Source of the DNA: Ornithodoros turicata
Lineage: Eukaryota > Arthropoda > Arachnida > Ixodida > Argasidae
Length of the DNA stretch: 64,000 nt
Assembly (NCBI RefSeq): GCF_037126465.1
Contig: NC_088201.1
Location: 1,803,001 to 1,867,000 of the forward strand
Reading direction: 5' to 3'
In this document: one piece after another, positions 21,401 through 33,700 of the stretch
How the letters are laid out: each line of letters starts with the position of its first letter
How positions within the stretch are numbered: position 1 is the first letter of the stretch
Translations under genes and position numbers: made by a program
The notes under the pieces: model-generated
The model's input: only the letters and a program-made list of their open reading frames with translations
Database searches by the model: none
What the model was told of the DNA's origin: nothing

Positions 21401-23711
21401 TAGCCTGCTACGCAACACAGCTTCCTCTGATGGCTCTTAACTGAACCCATCCTTGTAGTTGAAGCACAGATCACTATCGGCTCATGTATCTAAATGGTGT
21501 AATTTCTTACACCCGACTGCTTTTACACCAGGACTGGTGTAAGTTATCAAACACCAACTTTACGCCACAAGGGGTGAAATATTTCAATTTACACCCTTCT
21601 AAAGGGTGTAGGTCCTTACACCGAATTTGGTGTGAGTTATTAAACTCCAACTTTACACTCAAAAAGGATATGTTTTAGTGTGCAGTAAAGTGGTAATGCG
21701 TTCCAATAATGTGTTCGCAGACATGGGTAGCGGTGCTGGCATCAGTATTATTCATCGGTCCAGTGCTGTGGGGTATTCACAACGCCAGTCCATACTACGA
21801 TTACTACGGACTGCGCAATGGGAAAGGTCTCTTCCTCTTGCAGAACTGCGAGTGGTATTGCTTCGGAGCTGTCATTCAACAAGGTATGGCACTTGCACTT
21901 TGGCGCCCAACAGGATTTGTCTTTGGTAAAGTCGCAGTTGAAAATAAGATCTCCCCCGTGATCACATCGTGCCATCGGTTTATGATCGCACTCTTACGTA
22001 ACTATAAGTTGTTCTGCTTTAAACAATGGCAAAAGGTGATGGTTTTTAGGAGGCATCCATCTGCCCGAAGCCATCTCGGGTCGGATCTTAGTCGGCTTCT
22101 GGTGGCTTTTCGTCATTGTTACACTGACGACATACAGCGGCAACCTTGTGGCCGATCTGACCTTCCCCAAAATTCGGAACCCTGTGGACAGCGTTGGGGA
22201 CCTGGTGGCCCATCGAGGGTACATGCGTTGGGGGGCCTTCAAGGGACAGGCCATCTTCCAACTACTCCAGGTATGCGAACTGTATGCATCAACTTATGTG
22301 GCCATGGTATTTGTCCATTCAATGACGGAGCTCAGTAGTAACTCGTGTCTTTGCAGTCCCAAGAACTGTCTTCTCCACAGTTCAGTAGCCATTTTCATGA
22401 GTTCTTAGAGTATCACTTGAGAAAAAAACAAAGTTTGACTAAGAGCTTCTTTGCACCCACTTTGTTAATGATACTTTTTCTTTTGAGACCGAACACTTAT
22501 CAGACAGTGAATGTTTTTAAAAGGCCACCGTCTCCTTTTTCATTTTCGATTTTATATTCACGTTGACGCTATGGTTTGAGTGAGATACACGATATATCAG
22601 TTAAAGATCGGTCGGACGTTTTGTAAACCGGTTAACACGGCGCCAATTCAACAGTCGCAAGAACCAGGTCCGCTGAAGATCTTATCGGAACGGATGATTC
22701 AGTTGGAGCCCAACCACGAGGGATGGGTGCTGGAACAGGTCCGCCAGGGCTACATGGCACTTATCGGCAGTGAAGTGACAATGTTCCACTTCTTGGGGAG
22801 GGAGCTCAATCGAACGGGCGACTGTGACTTCGCCGTTGCCAAGGGGGAAGTCATCCGGGACGTCAAGTCTCTGGCCGTACGAGTCGGATTCCCTTACTTG
22901 GACAGGCTCAACAATGAGTGAGTTCTCTGTAGTTGTGTCCATACATCCGCTTACACGACGCGCCAGCGGGGTACCGCTTATCTTGTTTATCAGTACCTAA
23001 ACCTTGTTTGGGTACTTTTAACGAGCCTTTTTGGTCATCCATACTTGTCGTCGTTCTGCTGTTCATATCTATGTTTCCACAGGATCTGGACAGATGAACG
23101 GAGGGAGGACTTCAAAGCGCACTACATAACCACATACTATATGCTACACTCTAATAAAACAATCGCGGTTGAAGGAGTGTGTAGAACATATTTCGTCCGC
23201 ACCATAGCTTTGTCAATGAATGGCTTTCGAAGTGACATTCTCAATGAGCATGCCATCCGGACCGCTTTGTTGAACCGACCAATGATCTATCCGCAGGCTG
23301 AAGCGACTGGTCGAATCAGGACTGGTGATGCGGTGGAAGAAGAAACATTGGCCACGCGACAATCAGTGCACCGTCGAGTCCAAGCCTCAGGCCGGCGACA
23401 TTCGAAAGATCACCTTGTCCCACATGACTGGCTCTTTCTGGGTGCTTGGTGTCGGCTTCCTTTCTGCCATCACCGCCCTCATGGTGGAATTTGTTCGACG
23501 CAAGCGACAGCTGACGCCGCCTCCGGCGCACCGTCCGGCCATCATCCACACCAAGAGCCCCTACTTTCAGAGGACATCCCGAAAGGACTTTGGTCGTGAC
23601 AATCCGGGCTTTGCCTTCAGCCCGCCAAATAGTCCGTTCCGTTACAATGGTTATCCCAACAACCGTAGCACCGATCTTATTCCGTATAACTATCCTGCTC
23701 GCCGTTACTGA
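12498..23711 (+). CDS. Ir93a: ionotropic receptor IR93a (complete, 13 exons)
   Basis: Variant ionotropic glutamate receptor, a co-receptor that in insects acts with IR25a in thermo- and hygrosensory neurons. Exons: 12498-12567, 14277-14438, 15236-15828, 16015-16167, 16230-16364, 17341-17541, 18222-18331, 18387-18474, 20327-20482, 21721-21883, 22050-22270, 22655-22917, 23297-23711. Joined length is 2730 nt with all phases compatible: 909 residues. The signal peptide is [18 protein letters not shown]. The amino-terminal domain covers about 24-438, and ligand-binding S1 about 439-556 ([45 protein letters not shown]). M1 is about 557-580, the pore loop is near 600, and M3 holds [21 protein letters not shown]2 runs about 650-800, M4 is about 815-838 ([20 protein letters not shown]), and a 70-residue tail follows. 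The Arg of FSVTKER appears to align with the glutamate-binding Arg of iGluRs. M3 lacks the SYTANLAAF signature, as is usual for divergent IRs. The start is the first in-frame ATG, at the signal peptide. Confidence 0.9.
13281..13776. mobile_element. hairpin MITE family M1 with internal insert (IR93a intron 1)
   Basis: Ends are CACCCTTAAAAAGGAACTTC and the complement ...CATTTTTAAGAGTGTG. Both arms carry CTGCCCTGATTTATTGAAAA-type sequence, but the middle (about 13390-13660) is longer than in other copies. It holds a further inverted block (CAATAAGGGGATAAGTCGAA), so a second element probably lies inside. Confidence 0.7.
13794..14047. mobile_element. hairpin MITE family M2 (IR93a intron 1)
   Basis: Related to family M1 at the ends (CTTCACCGCATAGCACGCTG and complement), but with a different core: TGATTCGAGGAGAGAAAGGG, a GGCGTACGCC motif, and TTGTGGCAATTTGGATATAT as the loop. 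The same family is at 34467, 42253 and 47865. Confidence 0.75.
16555..16985. repeat. GGAAT/ATTCC-rich interspersed repeat (IR93a intron 5)
   Basis: The block is bounded by GGAATCAGAGTTGCGGAATC and TCCGCAACCCTGATGGGAAT and filled with CATTCCATTCC / GGAATGG motifs. The same repeat occurs inverted at 60890-61250 in an IR25a intron. Confidence 0.65.
17880..18095. mobile_element. degraded MITE remnants (IR93a intron 6)
   Basis: A fragment of the M2 core is seen: CATATATCCAAATTGCTACA, AAAGGCGTACGCCCCCCTCA and CCTATCATTCGTGGCAGAGA. Just upstream is an inverted pair AGGTGGTAACT...AGTTACCACCT at 17900-17930. Confidence 0.5.
18540..18870. mobile_element. foldback element, ATATCTATCAC family (IR93a intron 8)
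   Basis: GAGATGAAATCAATTGCAAT (18590) and its near-complement ATTGCAATTGATTTCATCTC (18834) form long inverted arms. The centre carries AATTATAAAAGCTACGAAGT and AGATCGTCCGCAAAA, which recur at 44130-44242 and, inverted, at 44598-44722. The left edge reads ACAGGGTGTCC, and the partner ends GGGACACCCTGT near 44855. Confidence 0.65.
18871..19720. other. unexplained part of IR93a intron 8
   Basis: A 154-codon minus-strand open frame spans 19615-19151 (starting [20 protein letters not shown]). I recognise no domain. It could be a fragment of a DNA-transposon protein carried with the neighbouring foldback element. No splice or poly(A) signals support a gene. Confidence 0.25.
19720..20250. repeat. 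GGGGACT/GGAGTAA repeat element (IR93a intron 8)
   Basis: The ends ACTCGAAGAAAAAAAAGGAA and (complement) CTCTAAGAAGAAGAAAAAAA are similar inverted termini. The inside repeats TTAATCC, GGGAGTAA and GGGACT motifs. It is probably a nonautonomous element with decayed ends. Confidence 0.4.
20915..21680. repeat. GGTGTAA / TTTACACC repeat blocks (IR93a intron 9)
   Basis: Two clusters (20920-21080 and 21490-21665) are made of GGTGTAA and its complement TTACACC, with spacers such as CTATCCAGGTGCAAAGATGG. Between them lies about 400 bp of unrelated sequence. Both clusters look like expanded MITE sub-termini. Confidence 0.5.
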
Positions 23712-23748
23712 GCCAACTTCACGGAACTCGTGTCAGCAACCTAATTGA

Positions 23749-23754
23749 AATAAA
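23749..23754 (+). promoter_or_regulatory. poly(A) signal of IR93a
   Basis: AATAAA lies 38 bp after the TGA of IR93a, giving a very short 3' UTR. Confidence 0.65.
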
Positions 23755-23799
23755 CAACCACTGCATGGTGATGGATAAGTCGGGGAGAATCGACATTTA

Positions 23800-24690
23800 T
23801 CTGAGGAAAACGGAGGGAAAATACCTAGACGGTACAGCCTCGCCCCGCACGGATTCGAACCTGGGAGACCCGGGTTCGAATCTACGAGCCAGGTGTGGGT
23901 GTTTTCCCTCGTAAATGCTTTAAAGGGAGACTTCGCAAGGATTCGAAAAAAAAAAAAAAAAATAGGTGAGCATCATACCGACCACGGACCGCTCCCTCGA
24001 TACCGAATACAACATTCGCATTCATTTTGTGCGAGTAATTAATTCGTAAATGATGACAATACCAGACCGAAACCAAAATGCAAAGCGCGCAGCGGTTCGC
24101 CCGAAGGAAGATACTGTGACGTCACCCAGCATTGTCGTCTGCTACGAAGCTTGCATTCTTCCATGCCGGATGACGTCAGCAGTGTTGCTTTCAGCGCCCT
24201 CTTGCTCCACAGAGGCGAAGCGCTCGCTTCGTAATAATCCGTTGGAATCTGCGCACTTTGGGAACGCGATATTTCGTTACGTATGTTCCTGACACCCCAG
24301 GGGTTACTGCTATATCACAATCTTCGTGGTGATTTTGCTACGGAGTCCCACTTTAAGACACGCAGTTCCCTGTGCCTCACGATCTCCACCTGCGACGTAA
24401 ACGTAGCGACCACGCGGAGTTCCTTGACACGTATTCCCTGCAGGCTTCATGTGAGCGTCTCTCCTGCGAGGGAATTTTGAAGCCCTGTGTCCATTTCAGT
24501 GATTCATAATGCCCATAATAAATTAGACCGAAAAGTCATTTTACCAGTGCTGGATATAGTGCGTGCAGGAAATTCCACAGCTGAATGTTTCAACACGAAC
24601 AACTACTACATAACACACTCTAGTGTTGTGCTTTACAGCACATACCCACATGTTTTTTGCTTCTTATCGAAAAGAACGGTATGTATGTTT
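23800..24690. other. intergenic; tRNA-like SINE remnant
   Basis: On the minus strand, GGTTCGAATCC-like B-boxes occur twice near 23850-23882 (GGATTCGAACC and GGGTTCGAATC on +), followed by a poly-A tract at 23946-23962. They belong to a tRNA-derived repeat. No gene is seen up to the satellite. Confidence 0.45.
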
Positions 24691-24692
24691 TG

Positions 24693-24798
24693 GCGATGTA
24701 GGCAACCATTGTGTCTTGTCCTATCCTATAGGTCGTAAAGCAAGCACTTGCTTTACGACCTATAGGATAGGAGAAGACGCAATGGTTGCCCACATCGC
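24693..24798. repeat. inverted junction at the left edge of the satellite
   Basis: 24693-24744 is the reverse complement of 24747-24798 with three mismatches and a 2-nt spacer. The left arm is thus a half satellite unit in opposite orientation to the whole array. Confidence 0.85.
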
Positions 24799-27700
24799 AT
24801 TTCGAAAATTAATAGTACTGCCCAAGCCATGCAAACGAAGAGCATGCCGGCACTGGGCAGCTGCTTGCTTTACGACCTATAGGATGGGACAAGACGCAAT
24901 GGTTACCCACATCGCATTTCGAAAATTAATAGTACTACCCTAGCCCTGCAAAAGAAGGGTAGACCAGCACTGGACAGCTGCTTTCTTTACGACCTATAGC
25001 ATAGAAGAAGACGCAATGGTTGCCCACATCGCATTTCGAAAATTAATAGTACTGCCCTAGCCATGCAAACGAAGAGCATGCCAGCAGTGGACAGCTGCTT
25101 GCTTTACGACCTATAGGATGGGACAAGACGCAATGGTTGCCCACATCGCATTTCGAAAATTAATAGTACTACCCTAGCCCTGCAAGAGAAGGGTAGACCA
25201 GCACTGGACAGCTGCTTTCTTTACGACCTGTAGGATAGGATATGACGCAATGGTTGCCCACATCGCATTTCGAAAATTAATAGTACTACCCTAGCCCTGC
25301 AAAAGAAGGGTAGACCAGCACTGGACAGCTGCTTTCTTTACGACCTATAGGGTAGGAGAAGACGCAATGGTTGCCCACATCGCATTTCGAAAATTAATAG
25401 TACTGCCCTAGCCATGCAAACGAAGAGCATGCCAGCAGTGGACAGCTGCTTGCTTTACGACCTATAGGATGGGACAAGACGCAATGGTTGCCCACATCGC
25501 ATTTCGAAAATTAATAGTACTACCCTAGCCCTGCAAAAGAAGGGTAGACCAGCACTGGACAGCTGCTTTCTTTACGACCTATAGGGTAGGAGAAGACGCA
25601 ATGGTTGCCCACATCGCATTTCGAAAATTAATAGTACTGCCCTAGCCATGCAAACGAAGAGCATGCCAGCAGTGGACAGCTGCTTGCTTTACGACCTATA
25701 GGATGGGACAAGACGCAATGGTTGCCCACATCGCATTTCGAAAATTAATAGTACTACCCTAGCCCTGCAAAAGAAGGGTAGACCAGCACTGGACAGCTGC
25801 TTTCTTTACGACCTATAGGGTAGGAGAAGACGCAATGGTTGCCCACATCGCATTTCGAAAATTAATAGTACTGCCCTAGCCATGCAAACGAAGAGCATGC
25901 CAGCAGTGGACAGCTGCTTGCTTTACGACCTATAGGATGGGACAAGACGCAATGGTTGCCCACATCGCATTTCGAAAATTAATAGTACTACCCTAGCCCT
26001 GCAAGAGAAGGGTAGACCAGCACTGGACAGCTGCTTTCTTTACGACCTGTAGGATAGGATATGACGCAATGGTTGCCCACATCGCATTTCGAAAATTAAT
26101 AGTACTACCCTAGCCCTGCAAAAGAAGGGTAGACCAGCACTGGACAGCTGCTTTCTTTACGACCTATAGGGTAGGAGAAGACGCAATGGTTGCCCACATC
26201 GCATTTCGAAAATTAATAGTACTGCCCTAGCCATGCAAACGAAGAGCATGCCAGCAGTGGACAGCTGCTTGCTTTACGACCTATAGGATGGGACAAGACG
26301 CAATGGTTGCCCACATCGCATTTCGAAAATTAATAGTACTACCCTAGCCCTGCAAAAGAAGGGTAGACCAGCACTGGACAGCTGCTTTCTTTACGACCTA
26401 TAGGGTAGGAGAAGACGCAATGGTTGCCCACATCGCATTTCGAAAATTAATAGTACTGCCCTAGCCATGCAAACGAAGAGCATGCCAGCAGTGGACAGCT
26501 GCTTGCTTTACGACCTATAGGATGGGACAAGACGCAATGGTTGCCCACATCGCATTTCGAAAATTAATAGTACTACCCTAGCCCTGCAAAAGAAGGGTAG
26601 ACCAGCACTGGACAGCTGCTTTCTTTACGACCTATAGGGTAGGAGAAGACGCAATGGTTGCCCACATCGCATTTCGAAAATTAATAGTACTGCCCTAGCC
26701 ATGCAAACGAAGAGCATGCCAGCAGTGGACAGCTGCTTGCTTTACGACCTATAGGATGGGACAAGACGCAATGGTTGCCCACATCGCATTTCGAAAGTTA
26801 ATAGTACTACCCTAGCCCTGCAAAAGAAGGGTAGACCAGCACTGGACAGCTGCTTACTTTACGACCTATAGGATAGGAGAAGACGCAATGGTTGCCCACA
26901 TCGCATTTCGAATATTCATTGTACTACCCTAGCCATGCAAACGAAGAGCATGCCAGCACTGGACAGCTGCTTTCTTTACGACCTGTAGGATGGGACAAGA
27001 CGCAATGGTTGCCCACATCGCATTTCGAAAATTAATAGTACTACCCTAGCCCTGCAAAAGAAGGGTAGACCAGCACTGGACAGCTGCTTTCTTTACGACC
27101 TATAGGGTAGGAGAAGACGCAATGGTTGCCCACATCGCATTTCGAAAATTAATAGTACTGCCCTAGCCATGCAAACGAAGAGCATGCCAGCAGTGGACAG
27201 CTGCTTTCTTTACGACCTGTAGGATGGGACAAGACGCAATGGTTGCCCACATCGCATTTCGAAAATTAATAGTACTACCCTAGCCCTGCAAAAGAAGGGT
27301 AGACCAGCACTGGACAGCTGCTTTCTTTACGACCTATAGGGTAGGAGAAGACGCAATGGTTGCCCACATCGCATTTCGAAAATTAATAGTACTGCCCTAG
27401 CCATGCAAACGAAGAGCATGCCAGCACTGGACAGCTGCTTTCTTTACGACCTGTAGGATGGGACAAGACGCAATGGTTACCCACATCGCATTTCGAAAAT
27501 TAATAGTACTACCCTAGCCCTGCAAAAGAAGGGTAGACCAGCACTGGACAGCTGCTTTCTTTACGACCTATAGGGTAGGAGAAGACGCAATGGTTGCCCA
27601 CATCGCATTTCGAAAATTAATAGTACTGCCCTAGCCATGCAAACGAAGAGCATGCCAGCAGTGGACAGCTGCTTGCTTTACGACCTATAGGATGGGACAA

Positions 27701-30700
27701 GACGCAATGGTTGCCCACATCGCATTTCGAAAGTTAATAGTACTACCCTAGCCCTGCAAAAGAAGGGTAGACCAGCACTGGACAGCTGCTTACTTTACGA
27801 CCTATAGGATAGGAGAAGACGCAATGGTTGCCCACATCGCATTTCGAATATTCATTGTACTACCCTAGCCATGCAAACGAAGAGCATGCCAGCACTGGAC
27901 AGCTGCTTGCTTTACGACCTATAGGATACGATAAGACGCAATGGTTGCCCACATCTCATTTCGAAAATTAATAGTACTGCCGTAGCCATGCAAACGAAGA
28001 GCATGCCAGCATTGGAGAGCTGCTTGCTTTACGACCTATAGGATACGATAAGACGCAATGGTTGCCCACATCTCATTTCGAAAATTAATAGTACTGCCCT
28101 AGCCATGCAAACGAAGAGCATGCCAGCACTGGACAGCTGCTTGCTTTACGGCCTATAGAATACGATAAGACGCAATGGTTGCCCACATCTCATTTCGAAA
28201 ATTAATAGTACTGCCCTAGCCATGCAAACGAAGAGCATGCCAGCACTGGACAGCTGCTTGCTTTACGACCTATAGGATACGATAAGACGCAATGGTTGCC
28301 CACATCTCATTTCGAAAATGAATAGTACTGCCCTAGCCATGCAAACGAAGAGCATGCCAGCACTGGACAGCTGCTTGCTTTACGACCTATAGGATACGAT
28401 AAGACGCAATGGTTGCCCACATCTCATTTCGAAAATTAATAGTACTGCCCTAGCCATGCAAACGAAGAGCATGCCAGCACTGGACAGCTGCTTGCTTTAC
28501 GGCCTATAGAATACGATAAGACGCAATGGTTGCCCACATCTCATTTCGAAAATTAATAGTACTGCCCTAGCCATGCAAACGAAGAGCATGCCAGCACTGG
28601 ACAGCTGCTTGCTTTACGACCTATAGGATACGATAAGACGCAATGGTTGCCCACATCTCATTTCGAAAATGAATAGTACTGCCCTAGCCATGCAAACGAA
28701 GAGCATGCCAGCACTGGACAGCTGCTTGCTTTACGACCTATAGGATACGATAAGACGCAATGGTTGCCCACATCTCATTTCGAAAATTAATAGTACTGCC
28801 CTAGCCATGCAAACGAAGAGCATGCCAGCACTGGACAGCTGCTTGCTTTACGACCTGTAGGATGGGACAAGACGCAATGGTTGCCCACATCGCATTTCGA
28901 AAATTAATAGTACTACCCTAGCCCTGCAAAAGAAGGGTAGACCAGCACTGGACAGCTGCTTTCTTTACGACCTATAGGGTAGGAGAAGACGCAATGGTTG
29001 CCCACATCGCATTTCGAAAATTAATAGTACTGCCCTAGCCATGCAAACGAAGAGCATGCCAGCACTGGACAGCTGCTTGCTTTACGACCTATAGGATACG
29101 ATAAGACGCAATGGTTGCCCACATCGCATTTCGAATATTCATTGTACTACCCTAGCCATGCAAACGAAGAGCATGCCAGCACTGGACAGCTGCTTTCTTT
29201 ACGACCTGTAGGATGGGACAAGACGCAATGGTTGCCCACATCGCATTTCGAAAATTAATAGTACTACCCTAGCCCTGCAAAAGAAGGGTAGACCAGCACT
29301 GGACAGCTGCTTTCTTTACGACCTATAGGGTAGGAGAAGACGCAATGGTTGCCCACATCGCATTTCGAAAATTAATAGTACTGCCCTAGCCATGCAAACG
29401 AAGAGCATGCCAGCAGTGGACAGCTGCTTGCTTTACGACCTATAGGATGGGACAAGACGCAATGGTTGCCCACATCGCATTTCGAAAGTTAATAGTACTA
29501 CCCTAGCCCTGCAAAAGAAGGGTAGACCAGCACTGGACAGCTGCTTACTTTACGACCTATAGGATAGGAGAAGACGCAATGGTTGCCCACATCGCATTTC
29601 GAATATTCATTGTACTACCCTAGCCATGCAAACGAAGAGCATGCCAGCACTGGACAGCTGCTTGCTTTACGACCTATAGGATACGATAAGACGCAATGGT
29701 TGCCCACATCTCATTTCGAAAATTAATAGTACTACCCTAGCCCTGCAAAAGAAGGGTAGACCAGCACTGGACAGCTGCTTTCTTTACGACCTGTAGGATA
29801 GGATATGACGCAATGGTTGCCCACATCGCATTTCGAAAATTAATAGTACTACCCTAGCCCTGCAAAAGAAGGGTAGACCAGCACTGGACAGCTGCTTTCT
29901 TTACGACCTGTAGGATAGGAGAAGACGCAATGGTTGCCCACATCGCATTTCGAAAATTAATAGTACTGCCCTAGCCATGCAAACGAAGAGCATGCCAGCA
30001 GTGGACAGCTGCTTGCTTTACGACCTATAGGATGGGACAAGACGCAATGGTTGCCCACATCGCATTTCGAAAGTTAATAGTACTACCCTAGCCCTGCAAA
30101 AGAAGGGTAGACCAGCACTGGACAGCTGCTTACTTTACGACCTATAGGATAGGAGAAGACGCAATGGTTGCCCACATCGCATTTCGAATATTCATTGTAC
30201 TACCCTAGCCATGCAAACGAAGAGCATGCCAGCACTGGACAGCTGCTTGCTTTACGACCTATAGGATACGATAAGACGCAATGGTTGCCCACATCTCATT
30301 TCGAAAATGAATAGTACTGCCCTAGCCATGCAAACGAAGAGCATGCCAGCACTGGACAGCTGCTTGCTTTACGACCTATAGGATACGATAAGACGCAATG
30401 GTTGCCCACATCTCATTTCGAAAATTAATAGTACTGCCCTAGCCATGCAAACGAAGAGCATGCCAGCACTGGACAGCTGCTTGCTTTACGGCCTATAGAA
30501 TACGATAAGACGCAATGGTTGCCCACATCTCATTTCGAAAATTAATAGTACTGCCCTAGCCATGCAAACGAAGAGCATGCCAGCACTGGACAGCTGCTTG
30601 CTTTACGACCTATAGGATACGATAAGACGCAATGGTTGCCCACATCTCATTTCGAAATGAATAGTACTGCCCTAGCCATGCAAACGAAGAGCATGCCAGC

Positions 30701-33700
30701 ACTGGACAGCTGCTTGCTTTACGACCTATAGGATACGATAAGACGCAATGGTTGCCCACATCTCATTTCGAAAATTAATAGTACTGCCCTAGCCATGCAA
30801 ACGAAGAGCATGCCAGCACTGGACAGCTGCTTACTTTACGACCTATAGGATAGGAGAAGACGCAATGGTTGCCCACATCGCATTTCGAATATTCATTGTA
30901 CTACCCTAGCCATGCAAACGAAGAGCATGCCAGCACTGGACAGCTGCTTGCTTTACGACCTATAGGATACGATAAGACGCAATGGTTGCCCACATCTCAT
31001 TTCGAAAATGAATAGTACTGCCCTAGCCATGCAAACGAAGAGCATGCCAGCACTGGACAGCTGCTTGCTTTACGACCTATAGGATACGATAAGACGCAAT
31101 GGTTGCCCACATCTCATTTCGAAAATGAATAGTACTGCCCTAGCCATGCAAACGAAGAGCATGCCAGCACTGGACAGCTGCTTGCTTTACGACCTATAGG
31201 ATACGATAAGACGCAATGGTTGCCCACATCTCATTTCGAAAATTAATAGTACTGCCCTAGCCATGCAAACGAAGAGCATGCCAGCACTGGACAGCTGCTT
31301 GCTTTACGGCCTATAGAATACGATAAGACGCAATGGTTGCCCACATCTCATTTCGAAAATTAATAGTACTGCCCTAGCCATGCAAACGAAGAGCATGCCA
31401 GCACTGGACAGCTGCTTGCTTTACGACCTATAGGATACGATAAGACGCAATGGTTGCCCACATCTCATTTCGAAAATGAATAGTACTGCCCTAGCCATGC
31501 AAACGAAGAGCATGCCAGCACTGGACAGCTGCTTGCTTTACGACCTATAGGATACGATAAGACGCAATGGTTGCCCACATCTCATTTCGAAAATTAATAG
31601 TACTGCCCTAGCCATGCAAACGAAGAGCATGCCAGCACTGGACAGCTGCTTGCTTTACGACCTATAGGATACGATAAGACGCAATGGTTGCCCACATCTC
31701 ATTTCGAAAATTAATAGTACTGCCCTAGCCATGCAAACGAAGAGCATGCCAGCACTGGACAGCTGCTTGCTTTACGGCCTATAGAATACGATAAGACGCA
31801 ATGGTTGCCCACATCTCATTTCGAAAATTAATAGTACTGCCCTAGCCATGCAAACGAAGAGCATGCCAGCACTGGACAGCTGCTTGCTTTACGACCTATA
31901 GGATACGATAAGACGCAATGGTTGCCCACATCTCATTTCGAAAATGAATAGTACTGCCCTAGCCATGCAAACGAAGAGCATGCCAGCACTGGACAGCTGC
32001 TTGCTTTACGACCTATAGGATACGATAAGACGCAATGGTTGCCCACATCTCATTTCGAAAATTAATAGTACTGCCCTAGCCATGCAAACGAAGAGCATGC
32101 CAGCACTGGACAGCTGCTTACTTTACGACCTATAGGATAGGAGAAGACGCAATGGTTGCCCACATCGCATTTCGAATATTCATTGTACTACCCTAGCCAT
32201 GCAAACGAAGAGCATGCCAGCACTGGACAGCTGCTTGCTTTACGACCTATAGGATACGATAAGACGCAATGGTTGCCCACATCTCATTTCGAAAATGAAT
32301 AGTACTGCCCTAGCCATGCAAACGAAGAGCATGCCAGCACTGGACAGCTGCTTGCTTTACGACCTATAGGATACGATAAGACGCAATGGTTGCCCACATC
32401 TCATTTCGAAAATTAATAGTACTGCCCTAGCCATGCAAACGAAGAGCATGCCAGCACTGGACAGCTGCTTGCTTTACGGCCTATAGAATACGATAAGACG
32501 CAATGGCTGCCCACATCTCATTTCGAAAATTAATAGTACTGCCCTAGCCATGCAAACGAAGAGCATGCCAGCACTGGACAGCTGCTTGCTTTACGACCTA
32601 TAGGATACGATAAGACGCAATGGTTGCCCACATCTCATTTCGAAAATTAATAGTACTGCCCTAGCCATGCAAACGAAGAGCATGCCAGCACTGGACAGCT
32701 GCTTGCTTTACGACCTATAGGATACGATAAGACGCAATGGTTGCCCACATCTCATTTCGAAAATTAATAGTACTGCCCTAGCCATGCAAACGAAAGCATG
32801 CCAGTACTGGACAGCTGCTTGCTTTACGACCTATAGGATACGATAAGACGCAATGGTTGCCCACATCTCATTTCGAAAATTAATAGTACTGCCCTAGCCA
32901 TGCAAACGAAAAGCATGCCAGCACTGGACAGCTGCTTGCTTTACGACCTATAGGATACGATAAGACGCAATGGTTGCCCACATCTCATTTCGAAAATTAA
33001 TAGTACTGCCCTAGCCATGCAAACGAAGAGCATGCCAGCACTGGACAGCTGCTTGCTTTACGACCTATAGGATACGATAAGACGCAATGGTTGCCCACAT
33101 CTCATTTCGAAAATTAATAGTACTGCCCTAGCCATGCAAACGAAGAGCATGCCAGCACTGGACAGCTGCTTGCTTTACGACCTATAGGATACGATAAGAC
33201 GCAATGGTTGCCCACATCTCATTTCGAAAATTAATAGTACTGCCCTAGCCATGCAAACGAAGAGCATGCCAGCACTGGACAGCTGCTTGCTTTACGACCT
33301 ATAGGATGCGATAAGACGCAATGGTTGCCCACATCTCATTTCGAAAATTAATAGTACTGCCCTAGCCATGCAAACGAAGAGCATGCCAGCACTGGACAGC
33401 TGCTTGCTTTACGACCTATAGGATACGATAAGACGCAATGGTTGCCCACATCTCATTTCGAAAATTAATAGTACTGCCCTAGCCATGCAAACGAAGAGCA
33501 TGCCAGCACTGGACAGCTGCTTGCTTTACGACCTATAGGATACGATAAGACGCAATGGTTGCCCACATCTCATTTCGAAAATTAATAGTACTGCCCTAGC
33601 CATGCAAACGAAGAGCATGCCAGCACTGGACAGCTGCTTGCTTTACGACCTATAGGATACGATAAGACGCAATGGTTGCCCACATCTCATTTCGAAAATT

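Noticed and set aside
23045..23599. 184-codon frame between IR93a exons 12 and 13, beginning after an AG at 23092
   Set aside because: Splicing exon 12 (ending GA) directly to 23297 gives [12 protein letters not shown], the expected receptor sequence. The upstream frame then ends in the wrong frame, so it is intron and shadow.
24623..24943. 106-codon frame at the start of the satellite
   Set aside because: It reads through the palindrome and the first units only. The frame is not maintained across the array and has no motif.
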